Below, in pieces: positions 6,221 to 10,404 of a stretch of DNA of 10,404 bases. Numbering within the stretch: position 1 is the stretch's first letter; each line of letters begins with the position of its first letter. Made by a program: the position numbers and the translations under genes. The notes beneath the pieces are model-generated. The model was not told the origin of the DNA and made no database searches. It worked only from the letters and a program-made list of their open reading frames with translations. Source of the DNA: Planctomycetota bacterium (GTDB lineage: Bacteria > Planctomycetota > MHYJ01 > JACPRB01); the NCBI GenBank assembly GCA_016200125.1, contig JACQFK010000432.1, forward strand, positions 1 to 10,404, read 5' to 3'.

Positions 6221-7492
6221 CTACGGCTTCTTGCGCGTCTGGAGCAGCTGGAAAACCGTGTGGATCAGCTTCGGCGAGTTGATGGGCTTCTCCAGATAGG
6301 CCGACGCGCCGCAGTAGGTCGCCAGGTCGCGGTGGGTCTTGCCCGTCATGCCCGACAGGAACAGAATCGGGATCTCCTTCATCCCGGGGCCGGCCTTGAG
6401 GAGGGCGGCGAGCTCGGGACCGAGCAGCCTGGGCATGTTGAAGTCGAGGATGAACAGGTCCGGGCGGACTTCCTCGGCCCGCTTGGCCGCCTGGAGCGGA
6501 TCGTTGACCGCAAAGCCCTCGACTCCCTGCTCCTGGAGGAGATGGATCACGCAGTCGGGGAACTCCCCCTTGCCGCCGACCGGGCCGGGCTCGTAGGTCC
6601 CCACGAGGTCGACCTTGCTCTTCTCGTCGATCTTCGACTCCATGCCCAGCGCCCAGTAGCAGCCGTTCGCGATGAAGCGCCGGAACTCCTCGACTTTGAA
6701 GGCGTCCCCGTGACCCATCGTCGACGTGAAGATGCGCGCCGTCCTGCCGGCCGCGCCCGTGTAGGACTTCGTCCAGGCGATGGGAATCGGCTTCTTGTCC
6801 GTGGGCTTGTCGTCGGGCTTCCATCCGACGAGCGGCTGGCCGAACAGCAGCGGCGTGCAGTCGCCCTGCAGCGTGCTGATGCCGTAGACGTCGTCGGGGA
6901 TCCAGAAGCTCTTCGGGATCCCCTTCAGGATGGGATGCTCGCCCGCAGCGTTGCAGCGCGTGCTCTCGACGAGATTCTTCGCATAGTGCGACACCCAGGT
7001 CTCGCCCAGCACCTGGCGGCCCCAGCCGCCCTGCGGATCCTTGCTCGCCCAGTCGTACTTGGCGTAGGAGCTCGTGCTCCCCTTGGCGTAGCGGAAGGGG
7101 TGCGTGGCGTTGCGGATGCCGACGATAGGCCGACCCGATTCGGCGTAGTCGAGGAAGCGTTTCATCTGGTCGTCGGGCAGCTCGCGCCAGCGCAGGAAGG
7201 CGACGAGGAGATCGGCCGTCTCCAGCGCCTCGAGGCCGGGGATGTTGTTCTTCACGTTCGGATCGATCGTGCCGTCCCTGGGATCGATCGCGAAGAGCAC
7301 CGTGCACTTGAAGCCGTGGTATTTCGACAGGATGCGCGCCATCTGGGGCATCGACTCCTCGGACCGGTACGACTCTTCGGCCGCGATGAAGACGATGTGC
7401 TTCCCCTTGCCGGGCCCCTCGCCGCCGGGATAGACCACCCCGGCGTCGTCCGCGGGAGCAAGAAGGAGAGCCAGCAGTCCGAGGTATTTCAT
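6221..7492 (-). CDS. Secreted ThuA-like protein fused to a C-terminal response-regulator receiver domain
   Basis: A 423-residue protein from the chosen start. Residues 1-16 form a short signal peptide (MKYLGLLALLLAPADD). Residues about 30-300 are a ThuA-like domain, a glutamine-amidotransferase-like fold linked with sugar metabolism. Landmarks are KHIVFIAAEESYRSEESMP, VGIRNATHPF, GEHPILKGIP and the family ending YWALGMESKIDEKSKVDLVG. From about 311 it becomes a receiver (REC) domain with phospho-acceptor Asp350 in LFILDFNMP, Ser380 in ILFLSGM and Lys402 in YLEKPI. Strand 1 and the acidic pair are missing: GKGEFPD stands where a receiver usually has VDDEPD. The reading frame is continuous. The first ATG (7498) overlaps the upstream stop as ATGA but has GGGAG touching it. 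The ATG at 7492 has that GGGAG six bases away, so I chose it. The gene is coupled to the D-aminoacylase and convergent with the esterase. ThuA is firm and REC is clear; activity of either is unknown. Confidence 0.85.
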   Translation of the reverse strand: MKYLGLLALLLAPADDAGVVYPGGEGPGKGKHIVFIAAEESYRSEESMPQMARILSKYHGFKCTVLFAIDPRDGTIDPNVKNNIPGLEALETADLLVAFLRWRELPDDQMKRFLDYAESGRPIVGIRNATHPFRYAKGSTSSYAKYDWASKDPQGGWGRQVLGETWVSHYAKNLVESTRCNAAGEHPILKGIPKSFWIPDDVYGISTLQGDCTPLLFGQPLVGWKPDDKPTDKKPIPIAWTKSYTGAAGRTARIFTSTMGHGDAFKVEEFRRFIANGCYWALGMESKIDEKSKVDLVGTYEPGPVGGKGEFPDCVIHLLQEQGVEGFAVNDPLQAAKRAEEVRPDLFILDFNMPRLLGPELAALLKAGPGMKEIPILFLSGMTGKTHRDLATYCGASAYLEKPINSPKLIHTVFQLLQTRKKP

Positions 7493-7494
7493 GT

Positions 7495-9156
7495 TCATCT
7501 CCCGTGCCGGAGCACCCGTCCCGCTCGGGCGCCGCTGTGGCGGCCGTGGTCGACCGTCACCTCGCCGTTCACGATCACGACCTCGATCCCCTCCGGGTAC
7601 TGGAAGGGATCCAGGTAGGTCGCCTTGTCGATCACCTTGTCCGCGCTGAAGATCGCGAGGTCGGCGAAGGCGCCCTCGCGGATCACGCCGCGGTCCTTGA
7701 GGCCGATCTTCGCCGCGCTGAGCGACGTCATCTTGCGCACGGCGTCCTCGAGCGTGAGCAGCTTCTTGTCGCGGGCGTAGACGCCGAGCACGCGCGGGAA
7801 GGTCCCGAAGCTGCGCGGGTGGGGCCGTCCGCGGCGCAGCGGGCCCTCCGTCGCGTGGGCCAGGCCGTCCGACCCGATCGAGCACCAGGGCTGCGAGAGC
7901 GCGAGGTTCATGTCCTCCTCGGTGTGGTGGGCGTAGATCGTGGGGATTGAGCCGTTCTCCTCGAGGAGGAAGTCGAACATGCCGTCGAGCGCGTCGGCGG
8001 CCTTCCGCGCGGCGAGGATCTTGTCCATGGTCTGGCCTTCGGCCGAGCGGTTCTGCGGGCTCAGGTTGCCGTTCACGAGCATGCGGCTCCAGTCGCCGCC
8101 CACCGCGGTGTAGTGGTTGTACCAGCCCGGGATCCCGCCCAGGATGTCCTTCTTCATCTTCTCGCGCTCGCTGCGGTCGCGCAGCCGCGCCTTCAGCTTC
8201 TCGACGCCGCCCTCGTGGGCCCAGGGCGGCAGGATCGTCACCAGGTTGTTGTTGCCCCTCGTGTAGGGGTAGACGTTCGACTGGACGTTGACGCCGCGCT
8301 TCCGCGCCTCCTCGATCAGCGCGACGATCTCCTTCATGCGGCCCCAGTTCTTCTGGTCGGCGATCTTGATGTGGATGATGTCGACGCCGACGCCCGAGCG
8401 CTCGCCGATCGCGATGGCCTCCTTGATCGCGTCCATCACCGCGAGGCCCTCGTTGCGGATGTGCGAGGAGTAGATGCCGCCGTATTTCTTCACCTCGCGG
8501 CAGAGCTCCACGAGGTCATCGGTGGTCGCGAGATATCCGGGGCCCGACGCGAGCATTGTCGACAGCCCGAAGGCGCCGTCCTCCATCGCGCCGGCGACGA
8601 GCTTCCTCATCTCGGCGAGCTGCTCCGGCGTGGGGCGGTCGAAGGAATCGCCCATGACGCAGCGCCAGATGTTCCCCTGGCCCACGTAGGAGGCGACGTT
8701 CACGGAGATCTTCGAGCGCTCGAGCGCCTGGAAGTAGCCGCCGAGCGTCGTCCACTCGCCGTTCCCCTCCTCGTCGCCCTTGGCGCGGCGGGGCTTGAGC
8801 TTGCCCATCGAGGGGCCGCCGGAGCTCTCCTCGCCGAAGACCTCGGTCGTCACGCCCTGGCGGATCTTGCTCTGCGCGGCGCCGTCCTCGAGCAGGAGGT
8901 AGTCGGAGTGGGAGTGCATGTCGATGAAGCCCGGCGCGACGATGAGGCCACGGGCGTCGATCTCCTTCCGGCCGCGGCCGGGAACGGAGCCGATCGCGGC
9001 GATGCGGTCGCCGCGGATGGCGACGTCGCCGGTGGCGCGGGCCGCGCCCGTGCCGTCGATGACGGTCCCCCCGCGGATCACGAGGTCGTACTCGTCGCGG
9101 ACGTCTCCGCAGGAGGCGAGGAGCAGGACGGCGGCGGCCAGGAAGCGGTTGGTCAT
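7495..9156 (-). CDS. Lipoprotein N-acyl-D-amino-acid deacylase (D-aminoacylase family amidohydrolase)
   Basis: A 553-residue metal-dependent amidohydrolase that removes acyl groups from N-acyl-D-amino acids or related compounds. A classical lipobox, LASC (Cys16), predicts membrane anchoring outside the cytoplasm. The N-terminal beta-sandwich (DLVIRGGTVIDGTG, 24-37) and APGFIDMHSHSD (74-85; His81, His83) are family hallmarks. Further metal ligands by motif are His232 in YSSHIRNEG, His262 in VDIIHIKIA and Asp430 in SIGSDGLA. RPHPRSFGTFPRVLGVY (444-460) and LTLEDAVRKMTSL (467-479) are diagnostic of this branch. The usual metal-bridging Cys (GNC after GVTT) is Glu here (GVTTEVFGEES, near Glu109). 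There is no strong Shine-Dalgarno before the start; only AGGT abuts the ATG. Its stop overlaps the ThuA-receiver start region, so the two are one operon. It is divergent from the RraA-family gene. Exact substrate unknown. Confidence 0.93.
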   Translation of the reverse strand: MTNRFLAAAVLLLASCGDVRDEYDLVIRGGTVIDGTGAARATGDVAIRGDRIAAIGSVPGRGRKEIDARGLIVAPGFIDMHSHSDYLLLEDGAAQSKIRQGVTTEVFGEESSGGPSMGKLKPRRAKGDEEGNGEWTTLGGYFQALERSKISVNVASYVGQGNIWRCVMGDSFDRPTPEQLAEMRKLVAGAMEDGAFGLSTMLASGPGYLATTDDLVELCREVKKYGGIYSSHIRNEGLAVMDAIKEAIAIGERSGVGVDIIHIKIADQKNWGRMKEIVALIEEARKRGVNVQSNVYPYTRGNNNLVTILPPWAHEGGVEKLKARLRDRSEREKMKKDILGGIPGWYNHYTAVGGDWSRMLVNGNLSPQNRSAEGQTMDKILAARKAADALDGMFDFLLEENGSIPTIYAHHTEEDMNLALSQPWCSIGSDGLAHATEGPLRRGRPHPRSFGTFPRVLGVYARDKKLLTLEDAVRKMTSLSAAKIGLKDRGVIREGAFADLAIFSADKVIDKATYLDPFQYPEGIEVVIVNGEVTVDHGRHSGARAGRVLRHGR

Positions 9157-9199
9157 ACCTAAAGTACGGCGGATGATGGCCGAGGGGCCGGATTCCGTC

Positions 9200-9205
9200 T
9201 ACAAT
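9200..9205 (+). promoter_or_regulatory. -10 box TACAAT placed for a leaderless RraA-family transcript
   Basis: TACAAT ends 7 bases before the GTG start at 9213, the usual distance from a -10 box to the first transcribed base. There is no Shine-Dalgarno in between (CCCTGCC). A leaderless message is the simplest reading. The -35 position near 9177-9182 shows no consensus. Confidence 0.45.
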
Positions 9206-9212
9206 CCCTGCC

Positions 9213-9857
9213 GTGAACTTCGCCGAGCGCCTGGAGCAGTGCTACAGCGGCGCCGTCTTCGACGTGCTCCGCGAGAAGGGGCTGCCCAACCAGGCCCTGC
9301 CCCACGGCATCCGTCCGCTCGACCCGAAGTGGAAGCTGGCGGGCCCCGTGTTTCCCGTGAGCGGCCGCCGCACCACGAATCTCGGGGTGCACGAGACCAT
9401 CCTCGAGTGGACGACGTTTCTGTCCAAGGCGCCCTCGGGCAGCGTCGTGATCTGCCAGCCCAACGACCTCACGATGGCCCACATGGGCGAGCTGTCGTCC
9501 GAGACGCTCCAGAAGCGCGGCGTGCGCGGCTACATCGTCGACGGGGGCACGCGCGACTCGTCCTTCATCCTGGGGCTGGGCTTCCGCGTCTTCTGCCGCT
9601 ACGCGACGCCCTCCGACATCGCGGGCAAGTGGGTGATGGATTCCCTGGGGAAGCCGATCACGATCGGCCCGCTCACGATCAAGGCGGGCGACTACGTGAT
9701 GGCCGACCTGGACGGGGTCGTGATCATCCCCGAGGCGATCGTCGGCGAGATCGTCGAGGCGACCGAGGACGTCATGAAGCGCGAGAACCTCGTGCGGAAG
9801 GCGATCCTGGAGGGCGCCGATCCCCGCGAGGCCTACCTCAAGTACGGGAAGTTCTGA
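9213..9857 (+). CDS. RraA / HMG-aldolase family protein (probable hydroxy-keto acid aldolase)
   Basis: A 214-residue cytoplasmic protein of the RraA-like fold. Members include 4-hydroxy-4-methyl-2-oxoglutarate/oxaloacetate aldolases and oxaloacetate decarboxylases; most are not ribonuclease regulators despite the name. The signature is present: MGELSSETLQKRGVRGYIVDG (91-111) leading to GTRD (112-115), with Arg114 and Asp115 expected to bind substrate and divalent metal. Other landmarks are SGAVFDVL (12-19), LAGPVFPVSG (42-51) and DYVMADLDGVVIIPE (160-174). The start codon is GTG; an in-frame TGA at 9174-9176 rules out a longer form, and no ATG occurs in frame upstream. No Shine-Dalgarno is present and a -10-like TACAAT lies just upstream. 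The stop overlaps the SDR start by one base (TGATG), so the two are co-translated and probably act in one catabolic route for a keto or hydroxy acid. Confidence 0.92.
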   Translation: MNFAERLEQCYSGAVFDVLREKGLPNQALPHGIRPLDPKWKLAGPVFPVSGRRTTNLGVHETILEWTTFLSKAPSGSVVICQPNDLTMAHMGELSSETLQKRGVRGYIVDGGTRDSSFILGLGFRVFCRYATPSDIAGKWVMDSLGKPITIGPLTIKAGDYVMADLDGVVIIPEAIVGEIVEATEDVMKRENLVRKAILEGADPREAYLKYGKF

Positions 9858-10404
9858 TGTTCGAGAGCGGGACACGGGCGCTGGTCACGGGCGGCACGAG
9901 CGGCATCGGACAGGCGATCGCCGCCGCGCTGAAGGACGCGGGATGTCAGGTGACCGCGGCCGGGCTCGAGACCTTCGATGTATCGGACGACGCGAGCGTG
10001 CGCCCGCTGGTCGCCTCGCTGGACCGTCTCGACATCCTCGTCAACTGCGCCGGGACCCTCCTCCGGGGCGGGGCGGAGTTCGAGCTCGCGGGCTTCGAGA
10101 GGGTCGTCGACGTCAACTTGACCGGCGCGATGCGCGTCTCGACGGCCTGCCGGCCGCTGCTTGCGGCCCGCCGCGGCTGCATCGTGAACATCGCGTCGAT
10201 GCTCAGCTTCTTCGGCGGCGGCCATGCGCCGGCCTACAGCGCGAGCAAGGGCGGGATCGTGCAGCTCACGAAGTCGCTCGCGATCGCCTTGGCGGCGGAG
10301 GGGATCCGCGTGAACGCGCTCGCGCCGGGATGGATCGAGACGGAGATGACGCGGCCGGTGCGCGAGTACGCGGTCCGGAACCGGGCGATCCTCGACCGGA
10401 CGCC
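9857..10404 (+). CDS. Short-chain dehydrogenase/reductase (partial, runs off right edge)
   Basis: The first 182 residues of a classical SDR oxidoreductase using NAD(H) or NADP(H) on a hydroxyl or keto group. Cofactor motif TGGTSGIG is at 11-18 and NCAG (a form of NNAG) at 63-66. The catalytic set is Asn87 in VDVNLTG, Ser114 in VNIAS, Tyr127 and Lys131 in YSASK, followed by PGWIETEM (157-164). The acidic residue that usually ends strand 2 for NAD preference is not obvious: after QVTAAG the chain goes straight to LETFDVSD, a shortened segment, so cofactor choice is uncertain. The start overlaps the RraA-family stop (TGATG), and GGGAAG lies five bases upstream of the ATG. Joint operation with the aldolase on a sugar-acid-type substrate is inferred from coupling. 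About a quarter of the protein is probably missing. Confidence 0.94.
   Translation, partial: MFESGTRALVTGGTSGIGQAIAAALKDAGCQVTAAGLETFDVSDDASVRPLVASLDRLDILVNCAGTLLRGGAEFELAGFERVVDVNLTGAMRVSTACRPLLAARRGCIVNIASMLSFFGGGHAPAYSASKGGIVQLTKSLAIALAAEGIRVNALAPGWIETEMTRPVREYAVRNRAILDRT

Noticed and set aside
6205..6225. Possible bidirectional terminator between the convergent esterase and ThuA-receiver genes.
   Set aside because: Only 8 bases separate the stop codons, and I see no stem-loop with a T-run in either direction.
4017..7307. A 1096-codon open frame on the minus strand, mostly antisense to the esterase.
   Set aside because: Low-complexity Arg/Gly/Ala/Leu-rich translation without motifs. The plus-strand esterase has a full catalytic triad and signal peptide, and the ThuA-receiver gene occupies the rest in a different frame.
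7493..7885. Upstream extension of the ThuA-receiver frame to an ATG at 7885, giving 554 residues.
   Set aside because: The added segment lies entirely inside the D-aminoacylase gene, is Arg/Pro/Gly-rich, and would place the signal peptide internally. The start at 7492 has a properly spaced GGGAG.
8113..9162. A 349-codon open frame on the plus strand antisense to the D-aminoacylase.
   Set aside because: No start signal or domain is seen, and the translation is the Ala/Val/Leu/Asp-rich type expected opposite GC-rich coding sequence.
9213..9857. Reading the RraA-family protein as the regulator of ribonuclease E activity.
   Set aside because: The protein is longer than E. coli RraA, carries the catalytic GEL...GTRD signature, and is coupled to a dehydrogenase, which fits the aldolase branch better.

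Overview
The window is a GC-rich bacterial segment, with G or C favoured at third codon positions, densely packed with genes. Its gene content points to an uncultured member of the Planctomycetota or a close relative in the PVC group. The main clues are an ECF sigma factor paired with a FecR-domain membrane protein, a hydrazine-synthase-alpha-like module, a DUF1080 (3-keto-disaccharide hydrolase) protein, a ThuA-like protein, a large two-domain esterase, a lipoprotein D-aminoacylase and an RraA-family aldolase. This assignment rests on family recognition by eye, not on a search. No RNA gene, CRISPR array, insertion sequence or phage gene was seen.

Layout. (A) From 4006 down to 1, minus strand: a secreted transglutaminase-like protein, a secreted DUF1080 protein, an ECF sigma factor, and a FecR/anti-sigma-like membrane protein that runs off the left edge. 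The sigma and FecR genes are only 2 bases apart and surely form a unit. The 93- and 60-base gaps upstream each contain an inverted repeat (2200-2236 and 1508-1537) that could carry regulation. (B) From 4092 to 6212, plus strand: a secreted tandem alpha/beta-hydrolase, divergent from block A across an 85-base region holding a perfect 7-base inverted repeat. (C) From 9156 down to 6221, minus strand: a lipoprotein D-aminoacylase whose stop overlaps a ThuA-like gene by 4 bases. The ThuA protein carries a C-terminal response-regulator receiver domain. (D) From 9213 to the right edge, plus strand: an RraA/HMG-aldolase family protein with an apparently leaderless GTG start, overlapped by one base by a partial short-chain dehydrogenase.

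Taken together the genes look like a scavenging locus. Exported hydrolases (DUF1080, esterase, transglutaminase-like protein, D-aminoacylase) would release sugar, acyl or amino-acid pieces outside the cytoplasm. A cytoplasmic aldolase and dehydrogenase would process small keto or hydroxy acids. A membrane-linked sigma/anti-sigma pair could provide control. The substrates cannot be read from the sequence.

The most unusual objects are the ThuA-receiver fusion, which has an export signal yet carries a normally cytoplasmic signalling domain lacking its first strand and acidic pair, and the FecR protein extended by a hydrazine-synthase-alpha-like module.
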